A DNA stretch of 64,000 nt, from positions 1-64,000 of the forward strand of contig SVDU01000023.1 of assembly GCA_015057705.1 (NCBI GenBank). The letters are read 5' to 3'. This DNA is from Paenibacillaceae bacterium. GTDB lineage: Bacteria > Bacillota > Clostridia > Lachnospirales > Lachnospiraceae. How positions within the stretch are numbered: position 1 is the first letter of the stretch; each line of letters begins with the position of its first letter. Below, one piece after another: positions 42,995 to 51,436 of this stretch. A program made the position numbers and the translations under genes. The notes under the pieces were generated by a model. It saw only the letters and a list, made by a program, of their open reading frames with translations. It had not been told where the DNA came from and searched no databases.

Positions 42995-44035
42995 TTACTG
43001 TTCATCCGGATTATGAACATCATCCTCACGTACAAAATAATCCGCATTGCGCTGTGCCACAGAATCCTGGGGTTCCCGTACATAAGCATTCTCTGCCTCT
43101 ACCCAGCTGCCGTCAGTAAGTCCGAACATACTCATTGTAGTAAAAGTCTTATAGCCAGTTTCATCAAAATGATAATCTACATAGTCGTTGTTCTGATCCT
43201 TCATTACATGGCGTCCCACATCAAGCATTGCCAGCATGGCTGCATGAGCGCTGAAATGAACGCCTGCCAGTTTGTATACGCCCAATTCCTTTAAATCTTC
43301 CATGGATACCTCTTGTGGATCATGGGCTTTTCCGCACAGATCCGGATACCACATAGGGAAATTCTCATACCTGGTTCCTCTTGCGTTTAATGCATCCCGC
43401 AATTTTCGGCACATCAGAAGCTTTTTCTGTCTGTCAGGAATCTTATGCATCCACAGAATGCAAAGCATATCTGCACCGGCGTCTATGTAAGCCGCACACC
43501 TGTTAACAGCAGCAGCAAAGTCATGAACAAGATCGCTGTCACAGCGGGCAATTAAAAAACCTTGATGCCCGTTTGCATTCAGCCCGGCTCTGGCTGCTCT
43601 AAACCGCAGGACGGCATCTGAAATGGAAAGCTGTCCCTTTCTTGCCAACTCTGATGTGTCCGTAACCAGAACCCCTGCTGCCCCGGCCTGCATAATACGC
43701 ATACAGCCATACTGGGCATTCAGTGCCCGTCCTAGTCCAAATCCATCATCTGCATCAATGATTAGCGGCATGGGAGTCATACGGGTGATCTGCTCTGTTA
43801 CCCGTACAAAATCATCTATGGACAAGAGCTGCAAATCAGGGACTCCGGTCAGCGCACAGGCTAAATCACCGCTGGAAACCATAATCACCTCGAAGCCGTT
43901 CATCTCTGCAGCTCTCGCAGACAGACAGTCATGCAGTTCAGGAACAATCAGAACCTGGTCTTTAACTATCAGTTTCCTAAGCCGGTCTGACGCAGTTTCT
44001 TTTGGCTCCGATGTCAGAATGTAAGGTAAACTCAT
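42995..44035 (-). CDS. PEP-mutase/isocitrate-lyase family protein 2
   Basis: 346 residues of the ICL/PEPM TIM-barrel family: ELHDCLSARAAEMNGFEVIMVSSGDLACALTGVPD, metal motif PLIIDADDGFGLG, and LIARCDSD. The gating-loop KKCGH cysteine of true isocitrate and methylisocitrate lyases is absent (LVTDTSELARKGQLSISDAV instead), so a lyase, hydrolase or mutase acting on a carboxylate is possible but unspecified. 22 bases follow PEPM gene 1. AAAGGAG precedes the ATG. Confidence 0.88.
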   Translation of the reverse strand: MSLPYILTSEPKETASDRLRKLIVKDQVLIVPELHDCLSARAAEMNGFEVIMVSSGDLACALTGVPDLQLLSIDDFVRVTEQITRMTPMPLIIDADDGFGLGRALNAQYGCMRIMQAGAAGVLVTDTSELARKGQLSISDAVLRFRAARAGLNANGHQGFLIARCDSDLVHDFAAAVNRCAAYIDAGADMLCILWMHKIPDRQKKLLMCRKLRDALNARGTRYENFPMWYPDLCGKAHDPQEVSMEDLKELGVYKLAGVHFSAHAAMLAMLDVGRHVMKDQNNDYVDYHFDETGYKTFTTMSMFGLTDGSWVEAENAYVREPQDSVAQRNADYFVREDDVHNPDEQ

Positions 44036-44057
44036 TACTGCTATCTCCTTTCTGTCT

Positions 44058-45041
44058 TTACAGGCGGTCTTTAATATCTGGTCTTACAAACCCTTCCGGA
44101 TAATCTTCAACCTGATGTCCTACGATGGTATATTCTTTATTTCCCTTCGTAAAACTATTTTCCAATGCAAGATAAGCCTGTGGATCATACATACCGGAAC
44201 AGGAGAAGCTTTCAATTCCGGAAGCCGGAGCAGTCTCAAAAGAATAGGTTACACTCTGATTCTTGTAATTTACCAGTCCATGCTCAAGCATACCCTCCAT
44301 GGCTGCCTTCATGGTATAATGGCTGCTGCACATCTTAAAACCAAGGGGAGTCAGTTCTTCCATAGTGACTGACGGGTGATAATGTCCATCCTCTCCTTTG
44401 TAAGCCCGCACATCTGCAAAAATCTTGGGTCCGGTGACGATCTCTGCCATCTGAGATGCCTGCTCAAGGTCTCCAACCAGCACCATCATCGCAATTACAT
44501 ACTGTCCCATCTCTTTGCCAATATTGATAGCTTCCTGCAAACGCTCACAGCCTTCTTTCATCTGCATGGGATCTGCCGGATCTGCATTGCTGCGGGCAAT
44601 CAGCAGACAATCTGTTCCTTCCAGTCCTGCCAGCGCCGCCCGTACCTTGGCGATATATTTATCCCTGGGAAGAATCTTTGTAGTTTCTTCCATATCAGCG
44701 GAATCTTCCAGCTGAATTGCTGCCGCACCTGCTGCTGAAAGAATCCTTGCTGAACGGTACACTGCCAGGGGTCCGCCAAAACCATCTTCAATGTCAGCAA
44801 TCAGCGGAATGGAGGAAGTCTGAGCCACTCTGCTTACTACCCTCTCCAAGTCGCTTAAATTAGTAAATCCGTAGTCAATTACACCGTTCAATGAAATGGA
44901 AACTTCTCCGCCCGACAAAAGGCTTACCGGAAATCCGCACATCTCCACTGCATGGTTGGAAGCGCAGTCATATACGCAGGGCACTAAGAAACACGCTTTG
45001 CTTTCATCCAAAATCTGACGTAAGTTTTTTTTACTTGCCAT
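44058..45041 (-). CDS. PEP-mutase/isocitrate-lyase family protein 1
   Basis: 327 residues, first gene of the operon. Family motifs: LVPCVYDCASNHAVEMCGFPVSLLSGGEVS, PLIADIEDGFGGPLAVYRSARILSAAGAAAIQLEDS and LIARSNADP. As in its neighbour, the catalytic-loop Cys (KRCGH) is missing. The two proteins differ throughout, so they may form a heteromer or act in sequence. Oxaloacetate hydrolase, dimethylmalate lyase-like and phosphonate-enzyme roles all remain open. Confidence 0.88.
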   Translation of the reverse strand: MASKKNLRQILDESKACFLVPCVYDCASNHAVEMCGFPVSLLSGGEVSISLNGVIDYGFTNLSDLERVVSRVAQTSSIPLIADIEDGFGGPLAVYRSARILSAAGAAAIQLEDSADMEETTKILPRDKYIAKVRAALAGLEGTDCLLIARSNADPADPMQMKEGCERLQEAINIGKEMGQYVIAMMVLVGDLEQASQMAEIVTGPKIFADVRAYKGEDGHYHPSVTMEELTPLGFKMCSSHYTMKAAMEGMLEHGLVNYKNQSVTYSFETAPASGIESFSCSGMYDPQAYLALENSFTKGNKEYTIVGHQVEDYPEGFVRPDIKDRL

Positions 45042-45099
45042 CTTGCTATCTCCTCTTTTTCTCTGTTGCTTGCATATTTTTCAGCGGTTTGCTCCGCTT

Positions 45100-45180
45100 G
45101 TTGCAACCCAGAAACAAAAGTTGCAGTTTATTTCATTTTTGTTGCAATTACAGAATAGCATTTTTTATCATAAACGTCAA
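45100..45180 (-). promoter_or_regulatory. Promoter of PEPM/Liv-B operon with GTTGCA repeats
   Basis: Minus-strand TTGACG (45175-45180), 17 bases, TATTCT (45152-45157). GTTGCAA, GTTGCAG and GTTGCAA (plus strand) start at 45141, 45120 and 45100, about two helical turns apart, at and downstream of the expected transcription start. Bases 45181-45376 also contain CACTTTATATAGTG (45244-45257), a near-palindrome before the cupin gene, and no other feature. Confidence 0.6.
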
Positions 45181-45376
45181 TGTCTTCTATTATTAAATCG
45201 TATTTTTTGACTATTTTTACAATTTATATAATTAATTTTTATGCACTTTATATAGTGAATTAGTTTTTTATATATGTTAAACTTTTTTTGTATATATGCA
45301 ATCGGTTTCTCTATTTTTAAATTATTGTACGGTTTATTTTAGTTTCTTGTTGCGTTTTATGAAAGGAGATTTGAAA

Positions 45377-45727
45377 ATGATACGAAGAAATGAAGAAAAG
45401 GAATCCATACGTAAGTCGGCTCCATTTGATGGAACAGGCGAAATCACGGTACGCAGCCTATTAAACGGGCCAGAAGAAATGAGCCGGAAAGGACGGGTTT
45501 TTGGCCATACTACCGTCTGGCCAGACTCAGAAATCGGCTATCACCTGCACAATGGCGACAGTGAAACTTATTATATTTTAAGCGGATCCGGGCGATATAA
45601 CGACAACGGTACATTTACCATTTTAAACCCAGGGGACGTAGCATACTGCGCTCCTGGAGAAGGACATGGCATCGCCTGCATCGGAGATGAACCAATTGAA
45701 ATGATTGCGCTGATTCTCTATGAATAA
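45377..45727 (+). CDS. Small cupin protein
   Basis: 116 residues from the ATG after AAAGGAG; earlier in-frame codons are upstream noise. Single cupin barrel: GYHLHNGDSETYYILSGSGRYNDNG with the His/Glu metal set, and GDVAYCAPGEGHGIACIGDEP with the second motif His. Probably binds a metal and a small acid or sugar; function unknown. It is divergent from the PEPM/Liv-B operon and likely part of the same regulon. Confidence 0.85.
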   Translation: MIRRNEEKESIRKSAPFDGTGEITVRSLLNGPEEMSRKGRVFGHTTVWPDSEIGYHLHNGDSETYYILSGSGRYNDNGTFTILNPGDVAYCAPGEGHGIACIGDEPIEMIALILYE

Positions 45728-45765
45728 TTCCAGTTTACTTATAACCGTAACAATCTTATTCAAGT

Positions 45766-45817
45766 AAAAAAGGCCTGGTGCCAAACTGATTCTACAGTTT
45801 GGCACCAGGCCTTTTTT
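45766..45817. terminator. Bidirectional terminator
   Basis: Perfect stem of over 20 bp (AAAAAAGGCCTGGTGCCAAA... with its complement ending GGCCTTTTTT). It ends the cupin gene and the convergent lacI gene. Confidence 0.9.
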
Positions 45818-45854
45818 CACGGATTACCGCAAACAGGTCACCCAAAATCCGGAT

Positions 45855-46847
45855 CTACAGACTCTCCCGCTTCACCAGTTCCATATCCAGGGTAATTTTA
45901 TGGGTTTGAGCCCTGCCTTCCATCACATCTACCAGAATCCGGACGGACATCATGGTAGATACCGTTACCATCGTATCCAGAGATGTCAGCCTGGGCCGGC
46001 TTACTTCACAAAGTTCAGAATTCCCCTCTCCTATGATAGAAATATCTTCAGGAACCTTCTTTCCCTGTTCCATAAAAGCATACATCACCTCAATGGCCAG
46101 TCTGTCCTGAACGCAGAGAATACCGTCTGTCTCCGGCTTTTCTTTCAGTATGCGGGTCACCACTTCGCCAGCGCCCATGCAGGGATCCACTCCAGTATAA
46201 ACGTTGTATTGAACATCGGGATGTTCTTCTGCCGCAGTCTCAAAATACGACTGTATCTTAGGCTGACTCGCCCGGTTTTTCTCAATAATAAGTGCCAGGT
46301 TTCTGCGTCCACGCTCCACAAGCTGTTCCACACAACACCGAAATCCCCGTTTCTCATTAGCTCCAATACAATATACATTTTCCATGTTAACTCGTTCATT
46401 CTGATAGACCAGAAGCACTGGCACATCCGGCAGCCACCTCTGAATCAATTTTTCCAGCCGTTCATGCTCCACAAACGAGAGACCGATCAAAAGTACACCT
46501 TCTACCTTACGAAGCCTCAGTTCCGCTATGGCTTTTCCCATGGAATCAGGCTCTTTGCCCGTATACCTTGTCATACACTGATAGCCATTGACGATCAGTT
46601 CATTCTGGCAGCGGGCAATTGCCTCATTCTGATGCTGGGAATCCAGATCATCCGTCACAATACCTACCATGCGCGTCCGCTGTGTTACAAGACTTCGGGC
46701 ATTTTCATCTGGAATATAATTGTTTTCCTCCAATACCTTCTGAATTAATTCACGCTTTTTCCTGCTGACTCCCGGTTTATCGTTCAGCGCACGGGAAACC
46801 GTGCTTGGCGATACTCCAGTCAGAGCCGCGATATCATAGATTGTAAT
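45855..46847 (-). CDS. LacI-family regulator with non-standard start
   Basis: About 330 residues. The reading frame opens IYDIAALTGVSPSTVSRALND (LacI HTH), then a type I periplasmic-binding-like sensor (MVGIVTDDLDSQHQNEAIARC; CIGANEKRGF) and ends LTSLDTMVTVS...ELVKRESL. No ATG, GTG or TTG exists before the HTH: an in-frame TAA is 12 codons or fewer upstream. Only ATT (46845-46847) or GTA (46848-46850) fit the AAGGAGG spacing. Automated calls starting at 46733 lose the DNA-binding domain. Confidence 0.85.
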   Translation of the reverse strand: MTIYDIAALTGVSPSTVSRALNDKPGVSRKKRELIQKVLEENNYIPDENARSLVTQRTRMVGIVTDDLDSQHQNEAIARCQNELIVNGYQCMTRYTGKEPDSMGKAIAELRLRKVEGVLLIGLSFVEHERLEKLIQRWLPDVPVLLVYQNERVNMENVYCIGANEKRGFRCCVEQLVERGRRNLALIIEKNRASQPKIQSYFETAAEEHPDVQYNVYTGVDPCMGAGEVVTRILKEKPETDGILCVQDRLAIEVMYAFMEQGKKVPEDISIIGEGNSELCEVSRPRLTSLDTMVTVSTMMSVRILVDVMEGRAQTHKITLDMELVKRESL

Positions 46848-46937
46848 TACAGCCCCCTCCTTTTATTCCCAAATCCTCTGTACATTGAAAATCAGACAAC
46901 TGTTTTTATTGTTTGTTGTATTAGTATACATCAAATC

Positions 46938-46965
46938 TGCAACTTCTGCAACATTTATTGCAACC
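46938..46965 (-). promoter_or_regulatory. lacI promoter with three GTTGCA repeats
   Basis: On the minus strand GTTGCAA, GTTGCAG and GTTGCAG follow one another, the middle one supplying a TTGCAG -35 placed 17 bases before TATACT (46925-46930). The same core recurs at the PEPM/Liv-B promoter, implying autoregulation by LacI. Confidence 0.55.
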
Positions 46966-47023
46966 TCTAGTTACGTTATTATTTTAAATAAAATTATGTT
47001 TATCCCTCCCCTTCCAGTCATTC

Positions 47024-47066
47024 TTGACTGACTTGCTTTTTTGTGATAACATAACAGTTGTTATGT
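47024..47066 (+). promoter_or_regulatory. tetR promoter and operator
   Basis: TTGACT (47024-47029), 17 bases, TAACAT (47047-47052). The palindrome ACATAACA-GT-TGTTATGT (47049-47066) overlaps the -10 and is perfect except for its two-base centre; a typical TetR autoregulatory site. The rest of 46966-47023 shows nothing. Confidence 0.75.
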
Positions 47067-47094
47067 GGAAACAGTAAGATTGGAGACAGCAATT

Positions 47095-47715
47095 ATGAAG
47101 CAAAATTTGGAGATCCCGTTTTCACCGGAGTCCGATGCCGGAACAACCCGCGAACGGCTTATAGAGGCTGGTATAGAAGAATTTTATGAAAAAGGTTACA
47201 GACAGGCCAGTCTTCGCAGAATTTGTGCTGCCTGCGGCGTTACTACCGGTGCCTTCTATTTTCACTTCTCCGGAAAACAGCAGCTGTTTTCTACTATTGT
47301 GGAACCAGTTATAGAACAATGGACCAGTCTTGGAAACACTCTTGCGGACCGGGAGCTCAAAGATCAGTCCACCGCTCTGGATAATGACCGGGCTATGATG
47401 GATCTTGAACTCAGACACCGCAGAGAGATACTCATATTGCTGGAAAAATCCACTGGCAGCGGCAAAGAACATTTTATGGACAATCTAAAGCAGGAGCTTA
47501 CAAAGCATTTTATGACTCATTTTACAAAAGCCATCGAACACGTACCTAACCCAGAATTCATAAAACTTCTGGTAGATATGCGTATCTATGGAAACATACA
47601 GCTATTAAAAGGTAATTACGACAGGTCACAGACATTATTTTTCAATGATATGCTGGCTTGTTATGCAGAAGGCGGGTTTACACATCTAATACAAAACCAT
47701 AAAGAGCAGTTATAG
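47095..47715 (+). CDS. TetR/AcrR-family regulator
   Basis: 206 residues from the ATG with GGAG 9 bases upstream (a GTG at 47065 lies inside the operator). N-terminal HTH: TTRERLIEAGIEEFYEKGYRQASLRRICAACGVTTGAFYFHFSGKQQLF. The C-terminal ligand domain is not assignable. It is followed by a terminator and then a methyltransferase gene in the same direction. Confidence 0.9.
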   Translation: MKQNLEIPFSPESDAGTTRERLIEAGIEEFYEKGYRQASLRRICAACGVTTGAFYFHFSGKQQLFSTIVEPVIEQWTSLGNTLADRELKDQSTALDNDRAMMDLELRHRREILILLEKSTGSGKEHFMDNLKQELTKHFMTHFTKAIEHVPNPEFIKLLVDMRIYGNIQLLKGNYDRSQTLFFNDMLACYAEGGFTHLIQNHKEQL

Positions 47716-47744
47716 AATCCAGGGCATGGTGCCCTGGATTTTTT
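47716..47744 (+). terminator. Terminator of tetR
   Basis: Perfect 10-bp stem AATCCAGGGC/GCCCTGGATT, 5-base loop, then TTTT. Confidence 0.85.
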
Positions 47745-47800
47745 ATATAACAAAAACAGGCAGCTGTTATGCTGCCACATTAAAAGGAGGTATTTTAAAT

Positions 47801-48580
47801 ATGAAACAACCAAACTACGGAAACTGGATTTCCAAAACAATGATGCAGTTTCTCTGGACCGCAACCGTCATCTTTCTGGCACTCAGTTTGATGTTCACCT
47901 ATCTGTTTCAGGTGAAAATTCTGGCCGCAGCGGCTCTGGTGCTGACCATATTGTCAGCCATTCTGTCCGTTTATCACCAGGTCTGCCGCCATGCATTTTC
48001 CTTCACCGGAAGAGGGGTAATGAGCGGCATTCACAGCGAATTACTCAATCATCTTTCCTGGAACGGAAATGGCACCCTTCTGGATATCGGCTGCGGCTCC
48101 GGTGCACTCACCATTCGCTGCGCCAAAGCATTTCCAAAAGCAGAAATAACCGGAATCGACTATTGGGGAGCACAATGGAACTATGCCAGGGAGCAGTGTG
48201 AAGAAAACAGGCGGATTGAACAGGTTCAGCCCATTACATTCATAAAAGGTGACGCTGCTGCACTTCCGTTTCAGAACGAAAGCTTTGATGCTGTAATCAG
48301 TAATTTCGTTTTCCACGAGGTTATGACACAGCCCGACAAACGTAAGGTAGTCCGGGAGGCTCTCAGGGTGGTTAAAAAAGGCGGGGTTTTCGCCTTTCAC
48401 GATTTATTTGAACAGAAAACAATATATGGTGATATGAAAGCGTTGGTGGAAGAACTGAAAAAAGAAGGAATTACAGAAATTTATTATATTCCTCATTCAG
48501 AAAATATGAAATGCATTCCTTTCTACGTGAAAGCACCATGGCTGCTGTCAGGACTTGGAATACTTTATGGGGTGAAATAA
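47801..48580 (+). CDS. Membrane-anchored SAM-dependent methyltransferase
   Basis: 259 residues from the ATG after AAAGGAGG. Two N-terminal membrane helices (about 15-55) precede a class I methyltransferase domain: LLDIGCGSGALTIRCAKAFPKAEITGIDYW (SAM loop), DAAALPFQNESFDAVISNFVFHEV (motifs II/III) and ALRVVKKGGVFAFHD. Substrate unknown; a membrane lipid, quinone or hydrophobic compound would fit. The upstream TetR gene is the likely regulator. Confidence 0.88.
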   Translation: MKQPNYGNWISKTMMQFLWTATVIFLALSLMFTYLFQVKILAAAALVLTILSAILSVYHQVCRHAFSFTGRGVMSGIHSELLNHLSWNGNGTLLDIGCGSGALTIRCAKAFPKAEITGIDYWGAQWNYAREQCEENRRIEQVQPITFIKGDAAALPFQNESFDAVISNFVFHEVMTQPDKRKVVREALRVVKKGGVFAFHDLFEQKTIYGDMKALVEELKKEGITEIYYIPHSENMKCIPFYVKAPWLLSGLGILYGVK

Positions 48581-48698
48581 GTTTTTTAAAAGGAATATGA
48601 CCGGATTGACAGCCTCCCAAAGGATAGAGTATTATAAATATCAAATACAAAGATCCGCAAAGTACATATAAGGTTAAAAAAGGAAGGAGGGTGATATC

Positions 48699-49619
48699 AT
48701 GGCAAAAATCAAAGATTTTACCCTGGAGAACATCAAGGAAATCTGTGAATTCGGCAAGGCAATCTCCTCCCCCGTAAGGCTGGAGATCATTAAACTGTTG
48801 TATCAGGACAATTATTCCATAAGCCAGATAGCGGAAGCTCTTGAGCTGCCACAGTCCAGTACTGCATTTCATTTAAAACTTCTTGAGGCTGCAGACTTAA
48901 TTCGAATGGAGGAGCAGCCCGGGAGCCACGGAACTATGAAGGTCTGCAGCCGGAAACAGGATTATGCCAATCTTTGTTTTCTACCGAGAAGCAGTCAGAT
49001 CAACCAGGTAGTCAGCATCGAGATGCCGGTCGGCTCATTTGTAGATTGCAGCATTTTCCCCACCTGCGGTTTATATACACCGACTGGAGTTATTGGAATG
49101 GAAGATAAAGAGTACAGCTTTTATCTGCCAGAACGGATGAATGCCGGACTTTTATGGACATCAAAGGGATATGTGCAATATAAGTTTCCCAATCAGCTGC
49201 CGGCCGGCAGACTTCCTGTAAGCCTGGCGTTTGCCATGGAGATATGTTCAGAGGCTCCTGGTTATATAGAAAACTGGAGATCTGACATTACCTTGTGGGT
49301 AAACGGTATCGAATGTGCCACCTGGTGCTGTCCGGGAGATTTTGGATCCAGAAGAGGCAGACTTACACCTTCGCTCTGGCCCAACGGCTCCACGCAATAC
49401 GGCATCTGGGTAAAATGGGAAATCAGGGGAGACGGAACTTATATCAATGGGGAACAGGTCTCAAAAGTCAAACTCAGCGATATTGCAATTCCGGAAAAAC
49501 CCTTTGTTGCAATGACCATAGGAAATAAGAAAAACGCCAGGTATGAAGGCGGCTTTAATCTTTTTGGCAAGACCTTCGGTGATTATCCCAGGGATATTTT
49601 AATGGAGATAGAATATTAA
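48699..49619 (+). CDS. ArsR-type HTH regulator with large C-terminal domain
   Basis: 306 residues. Residues 10-80 form a winged HTH (GKAISSPVRLEIIKLLYQDNYSISQIAEALELPQSSTAFHLKLLEAADLI), of the ArsR type. The remaining 200 residues are beta-rich with many aromatics (FVDCSIFPTCGLYTPTGVIG; DITLWVNGIECATWCCPGDFGSRRG), which I cannot assign but which look like a carbohydrate-binding jelly roll. The HTH lacks the ArsR metal cysteines. It precedes a sugar ABC transporter and a GH2 enzyme, so it probably senses a glycoside. Confidence 0.82.
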   Translation: MAKIKDFTLENIKEICEFGKAISSPVRLEIIKLLYQDNYSISQIAEALELPQSSTAFHLKLLEAADLIRMEEQPGSHGTMKVCSRKQDYANLCFLPRSSQINQVVSIEMPVGSFVDCSIFPTCGLYTPTGVIGMEDKEYSFYLPERMNAGLLWTSKGYVQYKFPNQLPAGRLPVSLAFAMEICSEAPGYIENWRSDITLWVNGIECATWCCPGDFGSRRGRLTPSLWPNGSTQYGIWVKWEIRGDGTYINGEQVSKVKLSDIAIPEKPFVAMTIGNKKNARYEGGFNLFGKTFGDYPRDILMEIEY

Positions 49620-49636
49620 TTATATTTTAAAACAAG

Positions 49637-49680
49637 ACAACTGTCTGGAAAATATGTTTGTTTCCAGATGGTTGTTTTTT
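49637..49680 (+). terminator. Terminator of the ArsR-type gene
   Basis: ACAAC+TCTGGAAA pairs with TTTCCAGA+GTTGT, then TTTTTT. Confidence 0.8.
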
Positions 49681-49823
49681 ATTGTCTTATGTCCGGGAAA
49701 CAGAAAGAAATGGTTATAACAGAATTTCTATTTTATTAAGGAAAATTAAATGATTTAATAACATTATTACTGTTGTAAACATTAAATATATACAAATATA
49801 TTCATAATTTCAATTTCAATATA

Positions 49824-49852
49824 TTGACTTACACAATAAAAAGGTGTATTGT
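49824..49852 (+). promoter_or_regulatory. Promoter of the sugar ABC/GH2 operon
   Basis: TTGACT, 17 bases, TATTGT, with a leader of about 90 bases before the binding-protein gene. The remaining gap 49681-49823 is very AT-rich, with no gene seen. Confidence 0.6.
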
Positions 49853-49951
49853 TGCTTTATTAAATCAGTATTACTGTTATTAAAACAATTTTATCTAAAT
49901 GGCAGTGAACTGGTTTATAGTGATGCATTCAAACAAAATAAGGAGGTAATT

Positions 49952-51364
49952 ATGAGAAGAAGCAAAAAATGGATGGCTGCCTTAGGTGCAGCAGCACTGG
50001 TAATGACAGCTCTGTCTGGCTGCTCAGGCACCACCGCAACCCAGACTGCCGGGAGTACTCAGACAGCAAACAGTACACAGGAAAGCAAAGAGACTGCGTC
50101 AGGGCAAACGTCAGCCGCTACGGAAGAAACAAAGAATGTCAACGACGACGGAACGGTTAACAATCCGGAAAAAGTTGCAGTGGATGCCAACAAGCTGGTG
50201 ATGTGGTCCTTATTCAGCGGAGGCGACGGCGGCTTTATGTCAAAGATGATTGAAGATTACAATGGTACCAGTCCTACGAAGCAGGTACAGTCCATCATGT
50301 TGGTATGGGCAGACTATTATACCAAGCTTCAGACGGCTGTTGCTGCTGATAAAGGACCTGATATCGGCATATCCCATGCTTCTTCTCTGCCTCAGTTAGT
50401 GGAAGATGGTGTAGTACAGCCGATCACTCCCTATCTTAAGGAATTGGGAATTGATCTAAGCCAGCATTATTCCCAGGCTTCCATAGATGCTGTTACATTT
50501 GACGGAGAGGTTTACGCGGTGCCGCTGGATACTCATGCAGAAATTATGTATTTTAATAAGAATATATTAGAACAGGCAGGAGTAGCCTTAAACGGAAGCG
50601 GAGGAGTCGACATCAAAAGCGCTGATGATTTTTATGCTGTCTGCGATAAAATAAAATCCGTGATTCCAGCAGATGGTTCCGTTATCGCCCTTACCAGCAA
50701 CGGAGATGACCCTTACCGCTTATGGTGGGCATCCTATTTCCAGATGGGAGGTACTCCTATTGTCAGCGATGACGGCAAAAAAGTGACTCTTGATAAGGAT
50801 AAAGCCGTTAAGGCAGCCGAGTTTGTAAAAGGACTTTATGACAAAGGTTATGTTAAGGAAGGTATTGATGACCACCAGAAATTCTTCCAGAGCGGCAAAG
50901 CAGGAATCTGCATTGGCGGAACCTGGGCCGTTGGAGCCTTTGAACAGACAGATAACTTAAACTTTATACCAGTACCATTTCCTAAGCTCTTTGATACAGA
51001 CAATTGCTGGGCAGATTCCCATACATTCATTCTTCCAACAAAAAAAGCAAGGAATGAAGCAGACAGCAAGGCTGCCGTGGAATTCATGGTATCAGCGTCC
51101 ATGAAAGGCGGCGTTACCTGGGCTGGTTCCGGTCAGATTCCGGCATGCAAAGAAGTTCTTGCAAGCAATGAATATAAGGCTCTTCCATACAGAAGCAGTT
51201 ACATGTCCGAAGTTGAGAAAGCAATTCTTCCTGCGAAGGTATCAACTTTTAATGGTATGAAGAAAGGCATGATTGACAGCCTTGATACGATCTGGACAGG
51301 AAAGGGTGATGCCAAATCCGGCATTGACACTCTTTACGATGAGCTTGAATCAAATCTTCCGTAA
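49952..51364 (+). CDS. Sugar ABC transporter substrate-binding lipoprotein
   Basis: 470 residues from the ATG after AAGGAGG. Lipobox LSGC (Cys about 24), Ser/Thr/Gln linker, then a cluster-B (MalE-like) binding fold (LVMWSLFSGGDGGFMSKMIEDYN; DGEVYAVPLDTHAEIMYFNKNILEQAG; GKAGICIGGTWAVGAF). It binds an oligosaccharide or glycoside outside the cell. The next genes encode its two permeases; no ATPase is nearby, so a shared MsmK-type ATPase must be used. Confidence 0.93.
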   Translation: MRRSKKWMAALGAAALVMTALSGCSGTTATQTAGSTQTANSTQESKETASGQTSAATEETKNVNDDGTVNNPEKVAVDANKLVMWSLFSGGDGGFMSKMIEDYNGTSPTKQVQSIMLVWADYYTKLQTAVAADKGPDIGISHASSLPQLVEDGVVQPITPYLKELGIDLSQHYSQASIDAVTFDGEVYAVPLDTHAEIMYFNKNILEQAGVALNGSGGVDIKSADDFYAVCDKIKSVIPADGSVIALTSNGDDPYRLWWASYFQMGGTPIVSDDGKKVTLDKDKAVKAAEFVKGLYDKGYVKEGIDDHQKFFQSGKAGICIGGTWAVGAFEQTDNLNFIPVPFPKLFDTDNCWADSHTFILPTKKARNEADSKAAVEFMVSASMKGGVTWAGSGQIPACKEVLASNEYKALPYRSSYMSEVEKAILPAKVSTFNGMKKGMIDSLDTIWTGKGDAKSGIDTLYDELESNLP

Positions 51365-51375
51365 TAACAGGTAAG

Positions 51376-51400
51376 CAGAGGGGGATTATTTCCCCCTCTG
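51376..51400 (+). other. Hairpin after the sugar-binding-protein gene
   Basis: CAGAGGGGGA/TCCCCCTCTG stem without a T run, between the binding protein and permease genes; the third example in the window of this arrangement. Confidence 0.65.
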
Positions 51401-51436
51401 AACAAGGCGGTTTGTATGGTTGGGAGGACTTAAACC

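Noticed and set aside
45207-45232. Promoter TTGACT...TATAAT before the cupin gene
   Set aside because: The spacing is only 14 bases, too short for a sigma-A promoter.
45900-46748. 282-codon plus-strand frame
   Set aside because: Antisense to the LacI gene; the LacI reading has a complete HTH and sensor domain.
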